This document shows, piece after piece, positions 24,117 to 33,295 of a stretch of 45,979 bases of DNA. This stretch comes from a virus. The position numbers and the translations under genes were made by a program. The stretch's first letter is position 1; each line of letters opens with the position of its first letter. A model generated the notes under the pieces. That model searched no databases, was not told the DNA's origin, and saw nothing but the letters and a program-made list of their open reading frames with translations. Where the stretch lies: the IMG/VR virus record IMGVR_UViG_3300022674_000016, positions 1 through 45,979 of that record, one strand, 5' to 3'.

Positions 24117-25684
24117 TGAAGAGACAACCCTACCCAGTAGCGCAAATGACAGGCGGTCTTGACGTATCAGTTGACCCGATCTTTCTCATGGACACATTGA
24201 GCCCTCATGTCGAGAACATCTGGCTTCACAAAGGGCTTATCAAGAAGGGATTGGGATGGAAGGTGTTTGGCGAAGAGAGTGCACCTGATGGGGATGAAAC
24301 AGGGCTCCCACTTGTAGGTACAGTTAGGTTGATAGATTCTTTTCCACTTTCTACAGGTGATATATTCTATCTCGTTGTGACGGATGATTATGTTTATCAG
24401 TATCGGCCTTCGACGAATGATTATCTTATTAAGAATAGTGACACTGGGGTCACGATCTTTACAGGTACAGAGGAAGACAATTTCTGTTCAGCTATTGGAT
24501 TGAGTGCGGCAGGTGCGGAATGGTTCTTTTTAACAAACGGAGTGAACCCTATTCAATACTGGACAGGCGGCGGGAGTGACGAGTTTGAAAGTCTAGCTGG
24601 TTGGTCAACAAACTTGAAGGCAAAGCAGATTATCTATTGGAAAAATCGGCTGATTGCTGGTGGAATTGTTGATACAGGAACGGATTGCCCAAAGAGGATT
24701 CAATGGTCTGTTGCTGGGGATGTTACAGATATATCGGGAACAGGATCAGGCTTCTTCGATCTTGTTGACACATCCGATTGGATTATTTGCTTCGTCTTGA
24801 TGGGAGACAAACTTTATGTCCTCAAAGAACGATCAATATGGGAACTCGAATACGTTGGCGGGACGACAGTTTTTAACCCTGTGCTTAAAGTTGACGGTGT
24901 TGGCACTTATTCGCCGCATGGTGTTGTTTCTTTAGATGAAGAGATGATCCTTTACGGGAGTGACAATGTCTACATGTTCGATGGGTTCAGCTTGAATCCC
25001 GTTGGCGGTCAGATTTATGGGTATCTGTACGAAGCGCAAGAGAGGATTATCAATCAATCCGTAGCATACAAGTTTCCTTCAGCGTACATTGAAGAGTTGA
25101 AGCATTACAAGATATGCTTGGCGAGCAAGGACAAGACTGTACCCGATACGCTTTTTTCCTATGACTTCGATTACAAGGCTTGGACCCGCCGACCCAGAGA
25201 GATAACGGCTATTGGGTATTATGGCGTTGGAAGCGGGTCTACATGGGCCGAGCTTGAGGATACTTGGGCCGATCAAGATTGGGTATGGCGCACCGTAAAC
25301 TTGGCCCCCGGCGCACCTACAACATTGATTGGCGATACAAACGGATATGTATATGAAGACGATAGACTTACCCACTCCACGGATTACATGTGTTATGACA
25401 CGAAGGACTTCATATTTGAACACGCCGTTAGGTGGACGGAGTTTAGATTGAGAGTGCTTGGAGGTCCGTTTTCTGTCAAGTATTCGACAGACGGCGGGGA
25501 TACATGGTCTGTCGAGAAGCAATTTGCAGAGGTTACGGCATGGTCTGAGTGCGTTTGGTTACTAAACATAACGAGTGCAAAGATCCGATTCAGGATAGAG
25601 TGCGAAGCGGAAGACCTTCAGATAAAGTGGCTTGAGCCTTGGTACATTCCAAGAGCGAGAAGCAAGGTATTGGTGACATCATGA
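24116..25684 (+). CDS. Tail nozzle/stabilisation protein (tubular B-like), 522 aa
   Basis: MKRQPYPVAQMTGGLDVSVDP, LHKGLIKKGLGW and repeated blade-like segments (IIYWKNRLIAGG; VLMGDKLYVLKERSIWELE; EEMILYGSDNVYMFDGFSL), then TWAELEDTWADQDW, match the beta-propeller nozzle proteins of short-tailed phages. CAGGAG before a start overlapping the previous stop (TAATG). It would close the tail tip until DNA ejection. Confidence 0.8.
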   Translation: MKRQPYPVAQMTGGLDVSVDPIFLMDTLSPHVENIWLHKGLIKKGLGWKVFGEESAPDGDETGLPLVGTVRLIDSFPLSTGDIFYLVVTDDYVYQYRPSTNDYLIKNSDTGVTIFTGTEEDNFCSAIGLSAAGAEWFFLTNGVNPIQYWTGGGSDEFESLAGWSTNLKAKQIIYWKNRLIAGGIVDTGTDCPKRIQWSVAGDVTDISGTGSGFFDLVDTSDWIICFVLMGDKLYVLKERSIWELEYVGGTTVFNPVLKVDGVGTYSPHGVVSLDEEMILYGSDNVYMFDGFSLNPVGGQIYGYLYEAQERIINQSVAYKFPSAYIEELKHYKICLASKDKTVPDTLFSYDFDYKAWTRRPREITAIGYYGVGSGSTWAELEDTWADQDWVWRTVNLAPGAPTTLIGDTNGYVYEDDRLTHSTDYMCYDTKDFIFEHAVRWTEFRLRVLGGPFSVKYSTDGGDTWSVEKQFAEVTAWSECVWLLNITSAKIRFRIECEAEDLQIKWLEPWYIPRARSKVLVTS

Positions 25685-26109
25685 GATGTATTATTAACAT
25701 CCCGTTTGCCGATGCTCCAAAGGAATTGATAGAGCAATTGAACAGTTGTGACTTCACATACTACGATTACAGGTCATGTTGTCCACTGTACGATGAGCTT
25801 CCCGTGTACTGGAATTTTGCGGTTGTAGAAGATGACCAAATAATCGCTTTTGTTTGGGGAATACTTGAACCTCTTGAAAGGTTCTTGCATGTTGTCAGGT
25901 GTTCAATATTGCCTGAGTACAGACGGAGTGAGGTAAACTTTTTGGCCCATGTGAGCGACTTCATACGGGAAGCGGCGATAGAGATGGGAGCGGTAAGAGC
26001 TTTTTACATTACGGATCGACCGGAAATTTATCTTGACAAGATCCCAAGCAAGGCGATTCTTTCCAATAGTAAAGTTGTGGAGGTTTCATTCTATGAAAAT
26101 TTACACTAA
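25681..26109 (+). CDS. GNAT-like acyltransferase fold protein, 142 aa
   Basis: Met at 25681 overlaps the nozzle stop (ATGA). Strand-helix order and WNFAVVEDDQIIAFVWGILEPLERFLHVVRCSILPEYRRSEV resemble GNAT proteins, with PEYRR in the place of the acetyl-CoA-binding motif, although the glycine pattern (Q/R-x-x-G-x-G/A) is degenerate. Similar proteins lie between tail and ejection genes in other short-tailed phages. Could acetylate a protein or serve only structurally. Confidence 0.6.
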   Translation: MRCIINIPFADAPKELIEQLNSCDFTYYDYRSCCPLYDELPVYWNFAVVEDDQIIAFVWGILEPLERFLHVVRCSILPEYRRSEVNFLAHVSDFIREAAIEMGAVRAFYITDRPEIYLDKIPSKAILSNSKVVEVSFYENLH

Positions 26110-27079
26110 GCTTGTCCTTGACATGAGTAACTGGGATGTGTTGGAAGAGGAAAGTTTCGAGTACAATGGGCCTGTTGCTCAATGTGTGTCATTTGATATG
26201 GGTGGAGGGGCATCAAAAGGTAAGCCTGTCAAGCTGCCTAACTGGAATCTTCAGCAACAGGTACTTTGGAAGAAGGATTTGTACCCAAGCTTGAAGGATA
26301 CGTTGAGCAAGCCCCCTCCAAGTTACCCTAGACAGATGTACGTCCCAAGAACCGATGAAGAGGAAAGCTACTTTGGGCGAACGTCCGACCTTGCCCGTCA
26401 GATTGCGGAGCTTAAAGCAAGGAGTCAGGCGGCGTTGGCAGAGCAAAAGGCCAGGGGTGAGCAAGTGAGTTCGGAACTTGCCAGACCAGCGTTTGAGATA
26501 ACACCGGAAACAACGGAGCAATACTATCAGCAAGCCATCCGTGATCCTGCTATGCGACAGTGGGAACAGTTCACTCAGCCTGGAATTAATGAAGAGTTTG
26601 TTGGTGCGGGATACTGGGGAACGGCAAGAGCGCAAGAACAGATGAGGGCCAGAGAAAATCTATCTACGGAGCTTGGCAGGGCAAGAGCCGATCTATATTA
26701 CAAGGATGAACAGGACAGAAGGCAAGCATTGACGGACGCATTGAACAGGCAGCTTGAGTTCGAGCAAACGTATGGTGGACAGCTTGCAGAGGCTAACGCA
26801 AGGAATGCGGATACATGGGCGCAAGCAGCCATTGAAGAAGAGAAGATGGCGAATATGACAGCCAAGGAGAAGGCTGAGTATTCGAGACAGATTGAACAGG
26901 AGAAGGTAGCCGCCGATTTCCAACGGTGGTTGATGGGTGAAGAGGTTGACGGGGAGTCGGCAGGGTATAATAATCCTTACTACCAATTACTGTTCCAAGC
27001 TCTCGGGCTTACTCCGTTCAGTTACGGGCAGGAGACTGAATCGGCTGAGGCCCAAGCTAGTATGGGTATTCTTGCATAA
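26093..27079 (+). CDS. Internal virion/ejection protein A-like, 328 aa
   Basis: Met at 26093 with GGAGG upstream; overlaps the GNAT-like gene by 17 bases. N-terminus MKIYTKLVLDMSNWDVLEEESFEYNGPVAQC is a recognisable beginning of podophage internal proteins; then glutamine/alanine-rich helices (~100-270) and a polar end. Consistent with a protein ejected with the DNA. Confidence 0.7.
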   Translation: MKIYTKLVLDMSNWDVLEEESFEYNGPVAQCVSFDMGGGASKGKPVKLPNWNLQQQVLWKKDLYPSLKDTLSKPPPSYPRQMYVPRTDEEESYFGRTSDLARQIAELKARSQAALAEQKARGEQVSSELARPAFEITPETTEQYYQQAIRDPAMRQWEQFTQPGINEEFVGAGYWGTARAQEQMRARENLSTELGRARADLYYKDEQDRRQALTDALNRQLEFEQTYGGQLAEANARNADTWAQAAIEEEKMANMTAKEKAEYSRQIEQEKVAADFQRWLMGEEVDGESAGYNNPYYQLLFQALGLTPFSYGQETESAEAQASMGILA

Positions 27080-27090
27080 GGAGATAATCA

Positions 27091-28557
27091 ATGCCTGGAT
27101 TCAGTAACATGATGGCTGAAATGATTGCCCGATCCAGACCGCAACAGGCTCCTCCTCCTGGGCGTGTTAACGTGGCTAGCGGTGGGGGAGAAGGGGGGAT
27201 TAAGCATAAGGGGAAGAAGACGGCGGTTGCGGCGAGCGTTGATGCGGGAGCGTTGATGAGACTGCTTGGGCACAAGACTCCTGAAGAGAAGAGAGAGATT
27301 GGGCAAAGATATGTTGAATCTTACAATACCGCATCCGAATCAGATCGTGTAGCGATGGGGTTAGACCCTAAGATTGTTCAAACTTGGGATCAGATGCACA
27401 AGGCGGGAGTGGATGGGTTTGTCAAAGGGGAGAATGATACTCACGCAAGACCTATGCTTTGGTCAGAGGAAGAGAGGGCGTTGAGGAAAGCTAAATCAAT
27501 GGAGAAGGATGACTATATAGCACTTGGCGGTCCTGAAGCTGAGAACACCCTTAAAGGAGAAGAGAGGCTTATTGAAGCGCGAAATAAAGAAACTCCTTTA
27601 CAAGAGGAAGAAGCTAGAGCAAGAATTGAGTATAACCAAGCACAAACTCATTTAGCTACTCTTGCAGCGGATACAGAAAAGATAGAAAAGCAAAGAGCAT
27701 TGCAAGGAATGAAGTATGACACATCTGAAAACATGTGGAAGAAATCTTACTACGCTGCATTGGAAGCTAATGCAAACAAAGACAACACAAGAGAGGATGC
27801 AACGTTAAATCTGAACAGAACCAAAGCTGACAATGAACGAATGGCAGCTATTGATAAAGATTATGCTTACGTTTATTCAAATCTTTTCGGTGAGTACAGT
27901 GATATGAAAGACAATACACCGGAAGGAAGATTTCCGTTGATGTCGGCTCTTGCAGCTTCAGCGGTAAAGCATAGCACTGACATGAACCAAGTGATCAGGG
28001 AGCTTAGAGAGCGACAAACCGCCGCAAATCCCGAATACGTTCCAAGCCCTGATGACTACGCACGAAACGAAGGTCCGATCAGACAGTTCGCCATGCTTGC
28101 TCAAGATGATTTTAATACAGAAATGCCAAAGAAAGGCCAAATGGCAGCGAACAGAAAAGCACTTCTCATGCAGTTGTTGGATAAATATGTTAACATGCTG
28201 AATATATCTAGAGCCCCTTCAGATGATCTTTATCATGAGGTTGTCAATATGGGAGTTAAAATTAATCTCACTGACAATCAGATAATGGATCTTTTGTATC
28301 GAACTGGGATTTCTGAAACAGATGTCAATACTATCATGGATGCTCACACTCCCGACATGGGTGTGCAACCTCCACCGGAAGTAAAGGATCTGAAAAAAGA
28401 AGGAGGCAGTAGGTGGGCTCCTGAACAACCTTTGATTCCAGAACAGATAAAAGAACCAATAAGAAAAGCAGGGGAGAAAGCCAAAGAGGTTGCTAAAGAT
28501 GTAGCCGCTTCGATGAACAAAACCTCCGGTTCCATTTATGATGTCGTTGGGAGGTAA
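27091..28557 (+). CDS. Helical internal virion/ejection protein, 488 aa
   Basis: Almost wholly helical, charged and low in cysteine. A Pro/Gly-rich N-terminus (RSRPQQAPPPGRVNVASGGG) is followed by long coiled-coil-like stretches (~130-250, LIEARNKETPLQEEEARARIEYNQAQ region) and an alanine/lysine-rich C-terminus. AAGGAG upstream. Position between A-like and large ejection proteins suggests an inner-core component. Confidence 0.62.
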   Translation: MPGFSNMMAEMIARSRPQQAPPPGRVNVASGGGEGGIKHKGKKTAVAASVDAGALMRLLGHKTPEEKREIGQRYVESYNTASESDRVAMGLDPKIVQTWDQMHKAGVDGFVKGENDTHARPMLWSEEERALRKAKSMEKDDYIALGGPEAENTLKGEERLIEARNKETPLQEEEARARIEYNQAQTHLATLAADTEKIEKQRALQGMKYDTSENMWKKSYYAALEANANKDNTREDATLNLNRTKADNERMAAIDKDYAYVYSNLFGEYSDMKDNTPEGRFPLMSALAASAVKHSTDMNQVIRELRERQTAANPEYVPSPDDYARNEGPIRQFAMLAQDDFNTEMPKKGQMAANRKALLMQLLDKYVNMLNISRAPSDDLYHEVVNMGVKINLTDNQIMDLLYRTGISETDVNTIMDAHTPDMGVQPPPEVKDLKKEGGSRWAPEQPLIPEQIKEPIRKAGEKAKEVAKDVAASMNKTSGSIYDVVGR

Positions 28558-29244
28558 GTGATGCCTAGAGTACCTGTAAAACCGCTGATCAAACTTTCCA
28601 AGAAACAGCTTGCCGCCGTGTTTGAAAGGGAACTGGACAGGAGCGGAGGTAAGCTTACGCAAGAAGGGATAAGCAACATTCGAAAGTTCGAGCCTCTTGT
28701 CACAAGAGAGACAGGAGCGTTGACAACCAAGAGTGCAGAGAAAGGGATGAGTACCGTTGAGCGTCTTCCTATTGAGGATGCAAGGAAGAAGTTTTACAAG
28801 AACCCAGAAATGTATACTCCTCACAAGGGCGGTCCACCAGCATTGGAGATTCGTCCGTCTGTCCCTGGAGAGGAAGCGGAGGTTGGGAGACATCTTTCTT
28901 ACGAGAGAGTGAGGAATCTTCCCGTTGATACAGCCAAAGCAAGAAGAGAACATTTGATGTCCACACCTGTCAGTGAAATTGTAAGCAATGATGCTCATGC
29001 CGAAAGGATATGGGGAATGATAGGTGGTGGGCGTTCAGTTGGTGGTAAGTTGTGGGAAAGATTCAGACAGAGTTCAAGGCTTTCAAGTAAGATAAATAAT
29101 TCCAAGGATTATTTCAAAAGCTCTTTCATCCGGTGGAAGGAACAACCGAAATCGTTCAGAAAAAATTTCCCAAGAGAAGCAGCTATTCTTGATGAAGTAT
29201 GGTCGAAGTACAGCGCACCCAATGTTGAAGGAGCCGTTGAATAA
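28558..29244 (+). CDS. Ejection-region protein, 228 aa, function unknown
   Basis: Not recognised. Basic, soluble, with a helical C-terminal end. GGGAGG precedes a start that adjoins the previous stop, and the stop overlaps the next start (TAATG), so it belongs to the same translation unit as the ejection proteins. Confidence 0.58.
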   Translation: MMPRVPVKPLIKLSKKQLAAVFERELDRSGGKLTQEGISNIRKFEPLVTRETGALTTKSAEKGMSTVERLPIEDARKKFYKNPEMYTPHKGGPPALEIRPSVPGEEAEVGRHLSYERVRNLPVDTAKARREHLMSTPVSEIVSNDAHAERIWGMIGGGRSVGGKLWERFRQSSRLSSKINNSKDYFKSSFIRWKEQPKSFRKNFPREAAILDEVWSKYSAPNVEGAVE

Positions 29245-31844
29245 TGGAAGAGGGAAGAAGGCTTTCTTATTCAAGAGGAACGCAGCCGCAAAGATACCGT
29301 CCCATGTCAAGTATGGAAGCGCAGCCTATTGACAGTAGCAGGACGTTGCGTAGCCGATCTTTTGACATCCCTCAAAGGGAAGAGGAAGAGGAGTCTGGAT
29401 TCTTCAGCAAGGAAACGGCTATTGACATGGCTCTTTTCGTTGGTGCCGGGGCTGTGGCTGGCGTAGCCGGGGCATTCATGGGACCAGCCGCTCCCGTTGG
29501 TGTGCCTCTACTTGCCGCTGGATTGTACGGTGGAGCCAAGGCAGCCGAAGCGCACATGGAGGGAAGAGAGCGAAGATCCATGACGGAAGAGTTGAGTGGG
29601 AAAGAGTTTTCTCCCATTGTCAGCAATGCAGTTGCCTTGGGTGAAGATGCGTTGATGTTTTGGGGAGGTGGGAAGTACCCGGCGAAGATTATTGGTGGTG
29701 CTTCGAAGAAAGTTTTGCATGGGGTTGAGCTTGCAACAAGTAGGCCGATGTCGTGGATTGGCGATCAAGCCAAGATGAGGGCTAAAGCTACTCTTGAAGA
29801 TTCAAAGGTTTGGGAAAAGCTCAATCAGGTTATTGTTAATCCTCTTGACATCAAACCCTTTGGAGCCAACCGTTCAGCTAGGGAACTTTTCCAACCTGGA
29901 ATTGAACGGCTTGCGAAAAGCAATGTGCCTGTGTTGTCACAATCCGCTGCATCCATTCGAGCCGCTGAAGTCCAGAAGCGGCATGTGTCAAGGATACTTG
30001 GGGATGTCAGTAAGGATATAACTCCCCTTGGTATGCAGGAGAGGACGGAAGTTGTTCTTGGGCTGTCTAAGAAAAGTATTCCTAAATCTCCAAAAGCAAT
30101 TGAAGTTGTTGACCGCTTTCATAGCAGGATAAGTGATCTTCATTTGAAAACTCCTTATGATCTTGCTTTGCGTGAGAACGTAGCAAAACAGATGAGTGCT
30201 TCTTTTGAAGCTACTGAGAAAGTATTCGAAGAGTACACCCCTGAAGCACTTGAAAAGGTTTTCAGCGGTTGGGGTGACAGGCTAAAAGCTGGTGAGACAA
30301 CGAAGCAAATTCAAAAGGGGATACAGGAGATAATTGAAGACCCCAATATTGAGGGAAGGTTGAAGAAGTACGCTGTTGATATGTATAGCGCACCAGCTAG
30401 AGTTCCAAAGGCTGTTGTCAAGTCTTCTCGAAAAGCGCAGATTGAGTACATGACGCAGAAGTTTTTGAATAACAGAGGGTTGCTCTCGCCTGTAGAAAAA
30501 GCTGGGTATGAAGAATTCAAATGGGGAATGTTCAGGCAAAGTTCGAAAAAATACTTCGCTCCAAGGGATCTTGTCTTACAGATGAAAGATATGGACAAGA
30601 TAGAGGAGCTTGCCACGGTTACTGGATCACGTTTGATGTCCATGTGGAAATCTGGAAAGACGATTGCCCGTCCAGCTTACCATATAAGGAATTTGATTAG
30701 TAATGCTATCCTTGCCGATTGGGGAGGGTTGCCTATCTACAGGATGGACATTTATAGTCGAGCTTTCAAAGGAATGCGTAACGGATCGAGTGAGTGGAAA
30801 GAGTTTGCCAAGTTTACAGCGGCTCAAGGAACATTTACGCAGAACGATTTGAACTTGCTTGGCGAAGGGCTTGAGTACGGGTCTACGATTTTTGACAAAG
30901 CCTTTCATGTATTTGAAAAGGCTGTTGGCCCACTGGCGACACTTCAGAATGCCGAAGAGAACCTGTTCAAATTCGCTAAGTATATTCATAGCACTACTGA
31001 ACTTGGAATGAGCAAAGCGGAAGCTGTTCTTGATGCACAGAAGTATCTGTTGAATTATGGTGAGGCTTCGTTGGGTGCGGCTAAGTTAAGAAAATTCTGG
31101 ATGCCTTTTGCTACATGGTTTACTAAGATCATTCCGCTCACTGTTGATACAGCTACTAATCATCCGTTGCGTTTTGGTAAATGGATCATGTTTGGTGCGG
31201 CACTTCAGAATTACGCTATAGATCAAACAGGTATTGGTGAACATGAGTGGGAAAAGATCAAAGGGAACATTCCTGAGTATATGAATAATGGCATGTACCT
31301 GTTAATGCCTTGGAGAGATGACAAGAACAGATTGAACCTGATGAACACTACGTTTATCATGCCTGGACTTGGCGACATGGCAGAGCTTTACAAGTTGTTG
31401 GACATGACAAGTGGTGGAGGGCTGCAAGTTCCAAACCCAGTTGTTTCAATGGTTGCGTCCCTTGCCAGTAAAGAGAAGTCCAGCGGTGCGCCACTCTATT
31501 TTGATTGGGAACCACGCAGCACACAGTGGGCCAAGATAGCATCGTATGCTTGGGATCAGTTCATGCCGGGGATGGCCCCCTTTGGAACGGATTGGGATGC
31601 TTTGTCAAGGTCAATCAATGAAGATAAAAATGCTCCTACCATATCGAAATCCTTGATGAGTTCGTTGGGGATGAAGCTGACTCCTATTGAACCTCGTGAA
31701 TTGGCAAAGAAGAAAAGGATTATTGACAACATCCACAAGAGGGAATGGATGAGCCAGTTCAAGCGGGAAATGCGTAGAGCAAAGAATGCAGAAGACAAGC
31801 ACAAGATCATTGAAGAATTCAGACAGACTCGTCCTGGGCGTTAA
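29244..31844 (+). CDS. Large internal virion/ejection protein, 866 aa
   Basis: Largest gene here and last of the late operon. A hydrophobic Gly/Ala segment at ~68-100 (VGAGAVAGVAGAFMGPAAPVG) could insert into membrane. The middle (TGSRLMSMWKSGKTIARPAYHIRNLISNAILADWGGLP and …HVFEKAVGPLATLQNAEENLFKFAKYIHSTTELGMSKAEAV) resembles the large polyvalent and internal-core proteins that line the DNA-ejection channel. It ends 26 bases inside the convergent HTH gene with no obvious bidirectional terminator. Confidence 0.72.
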   Translation: MEEGRRLSYSRGTQPQRYRPMSSMEAQPIDSSRTLRSRSFDIPQREEEEESGFFSKETAIDMALFVGAGAVAGVAGAFMGPAAPVGVPLLAAGLYGGAKAAEAHMEGRERRSMTEELSGKEFSPIVSNAVALGEDALMFWGGGKYPAKIIGGASKKVLHGVELATSRPMSWIGDQAKMRAKATLEDSKVWEKLNQVIVNPLDIKPFGANRSARELFQPGIERLAKSNVPVLSQSAASIRAAEVQKRHVSRILGDVSKDITPLGMQERTEVVLGLSKKSIPKSPKAIEVVDRFHSRISDLHLKTPYDLALRENVAKQMSASFEATEKVFEEYTPEALEKVFSGWGDRLKAGETTKQIQKGIQEIIEDPNIEGRLKKYAVDMYSAPARVPKAVVKSSRKAQIEYMTQKFLNNRGLLSPVEKAGYEEFKWGMFRQSSKKYFAPRDLVLQMKDMDKIEELATVTGSRLMSMWKSGKTIARPAYHIRNLISNAILADWGGLPIYRMDIYSRAFKGMRNGSSEWKEFAKFTAAQGTFTQNDLNLLGEGLEYGSTIFDKAFHVFEKAVGPLATLQNAEENLFKFAKYIHSTTELGMSKAEAVLDAQKYLLNYGEASLGAAKLRKFWMPFATWFTKIIPLTVDTATNHPLRFGKWIMFGAALQNYAIDQTGIGEHEWEKIKGNIPEYMNNGMYLLMPWRDDKNRLNLMNTTFIMPGLGDMAELYKLLDMTSGGGLQVPNPVVSMVASLASKEKSSGAPLYFDWEPRSTQWAKIASYAWDQFMPGMAPFGTDWDALSRSINEDKNAPTISKSLMSSLGMKLTPIEPRELAKKKRIIDNIHKREWMSQFKREMRRAKNAEDKHKIIEEFRQTRPGR

Positions 31845-31971
31845 GCTCTTTCATTTTCAAGCAGAGTGATGTCCTTCCGCACTCCCCTTCAGTCAGCTTG
31901 GCTATTTGTTTTACGCTCAATCGTTCTTGCTTGTTCAGATGATAAAGGACTTCCTTCAGTGTCCACTCCAT
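31819..31971 (-). CDS. Small helix-turn-helix protein overlapping the helicase tail, 50 aa
   Basis: WTLKEVLYHLNKQERLSVKQIAKLTEGECGRTSLCLKMKEL has the spacing of a winged helix-turn-helix. Met at 31971 is chosen because AGGAGG lies 11 bases upstream; Met at 32046 is possible. The 5' half overlaps the end of the DUF3987-like gene in another reading frame, and the 3' end overlaps the large ejection gene by 26 bases on the opposite strand. The helicase tail there is low in complexity, so the HTH frame is the more protein-like. Confidence 0.5.
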   Translation of the reverse strand: MEWTLKEVLYHLNKQERLSVKQIAKLTEGECGRTSLCLKMKELNAQDESV

Positions 31972-33295
31972 CCTCTCCCCTACCTCCTGTGGCTGGGGTT
32001 TGCAATGCTTCATCAGTTTTAATCTCACATTTTCCCAATAGATCATCTTTCTTTCCTTTCCCTCTGAATGAAAGTTTGAAGACAAATCCTTTTGTTGCTT
32101 CATCCGATCCATCTCCCTTCGGTGCCACTTCGATTTCGCCTGACTTTTTCATGATGGAAAGGGCTTCGTAGTATTGACGTTCGCCTTGTGACAGGCTTCG
32201 GTAAACCTTACTCAGCAAGTCGCCTTCCGATAACTCTCCAAAAGTGTGAAGGAGTTCCTTTATTTCTTGGATTAGGTGCATCCTTGGGTGTGTTGTGAGT
32301 GATCGTATCCTAGAACGAGTTTCTGGCAATATTGCCTTGAGTATGTTTCTAGCTTGCTCTATGCTTTGCTTGCTCAAGCGCATGTTGTGCTTGTTCAATT
32401 CCAAGAGCATTGCTATCTTCAAGGCTTGCTCCACTTCGGCTTCCATGTAGGCATCGTACTGTTCATCGTTCGTTGGGGTGTACATTTCGTAGTATCTTCG
32501 GTAGTAATTTCGACCTTCATCAGTCCATCCCATTTGTCCCTCAAGGTTGTGGAAAGCTCTAAATCGCTCAACGATACTGTCCCAAGCAGCATCACTTGGA
32601 CGGGAAGGTTCCGCTACTCTACGGTTGAATGTCGATGGCATCTCGACAATGATGAAACGCCTCATGAAACCGCCTGTGAATGCGTCCTGTGGGATCATGC
32701 TTTGCAGCCATTTAGGAGTTGAGCCAGCTATGATGGAGATGCAGTTGTTGCGGAGGACTTCTTTCCCTCGTCCGATCGTTTCGCTTCGCCACTCCTTGCG
32801 GAAATCGTAGAGGTCCGTTATCAAGCTGACCATCCCGGTGTTGTATTGCTGTTTGCCGAAGAGGACGCTCATCTCGGGGGCTTTGATCAAGCCTGTTGCG
32901 TCCCTTGGGCCGATGCGGATCATTTCCCTTGGGGTCATCGGGCTCGCAAGGGCATGGACAACGGCTTCGGGAGTGAGCTTGTCGGCAAGGATGCGAACGT
33001 CCTCGAAGGCTTCTGTCAGGCAGTTTACAGCCATGTTGATTGTTGAGGATTTGTGGCCCCGGTATGGAGGGGCAAGGAGCGTGACCCAAGGGTTGGGCAT
33101 CAAGCGGTCTAGCAAGCCTTCGTCACCTCTTTGTATCCAGACCTTGTTATTGATAGCTGCACCCATTACGCAAGCCGCCGTGAAGAAGCGGAAGCGGGGG
33201 CAAGCTTCAAGTTCGTTGGTGAAGTCTAAATAAGCCCCTAACCAACCTTCGGTGGGAAGGTATTCTGTTATTGCATCGTATGTGTTTCCTTTCAT
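31889..33295 (-). CDS. DUF3987-type helicase/primase-like ATPase, 468 aa
   Basis: Met at 33295 overlaps the polymerase stop (ATGA). N-terminal FRFFTAACVMGAAINNKVWIQ then PNPWVTLLAPPYRGHKSST, where YRGHKSS stands for a Walker A loop (~75-84), then IIAGSTPKWLQSMIPQDAFTGGFMRRFIIVEMP with the sensor-like arginines: the DUF3987 pattern found in phage and mobile-element replication proteins. Probably the replicative helicase that partners the neighbouring polymerase. No TOPRIM primase seen. Confidence 0.8.
   Translation of the reverse strand: MKGNTYDAITEYLPTEGWLGAYLDFTNELEACPRFRFFTAACVMGAAINNKVWIQRGDEGLLDRLMPNPWVTLLAPPYRGHKSSTINMAVNCLTEAFEDVRILADKLTPEAVVHALASPMTPREMIRIGPRDATGLIKAPEMSVLFGKQQYNTGMVSLITDLYDFRKEWRSETIGRGKEVLRNNCISIIAGSTPKWLQSMIPQDAFTGGFMRRFIIVEMPSTFNRRVAEPSRPSDAAWDSIVERFRAFHNLEGQMGWTDEGRNYYRRYYEMYTPTNDEQYDAYMEAEVEQALKIAMLLELNKHNMRLSKQSIEQARNILKAILPETRSRIRSLTTHPRMHLIQEIKELLHTFGELSEGDLLSKVYRSLSQGERQYYEALSIMKKSGEIEVAPKGDGSDEATKGFVFKLSFRGKGKKDDLLGKCEIKTDEALQTPATGGRGEDGVDTEGSPLSSEQARTIERKTNSQAD

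Noticed and set aside
28219-28998. 259-aa minus-strand ORF across two ejection genes
   Set aside because: Crosses a well-supported gene boundary on the other strand and reads as low-quality Cys/Ser/Leu-rich shadow.
31800-31900. Bidirectional terminator between convergent operons
   Set aside because: No stem followed by a T-run is visible on either strand; the converging genes overlap by 26 bases instead.
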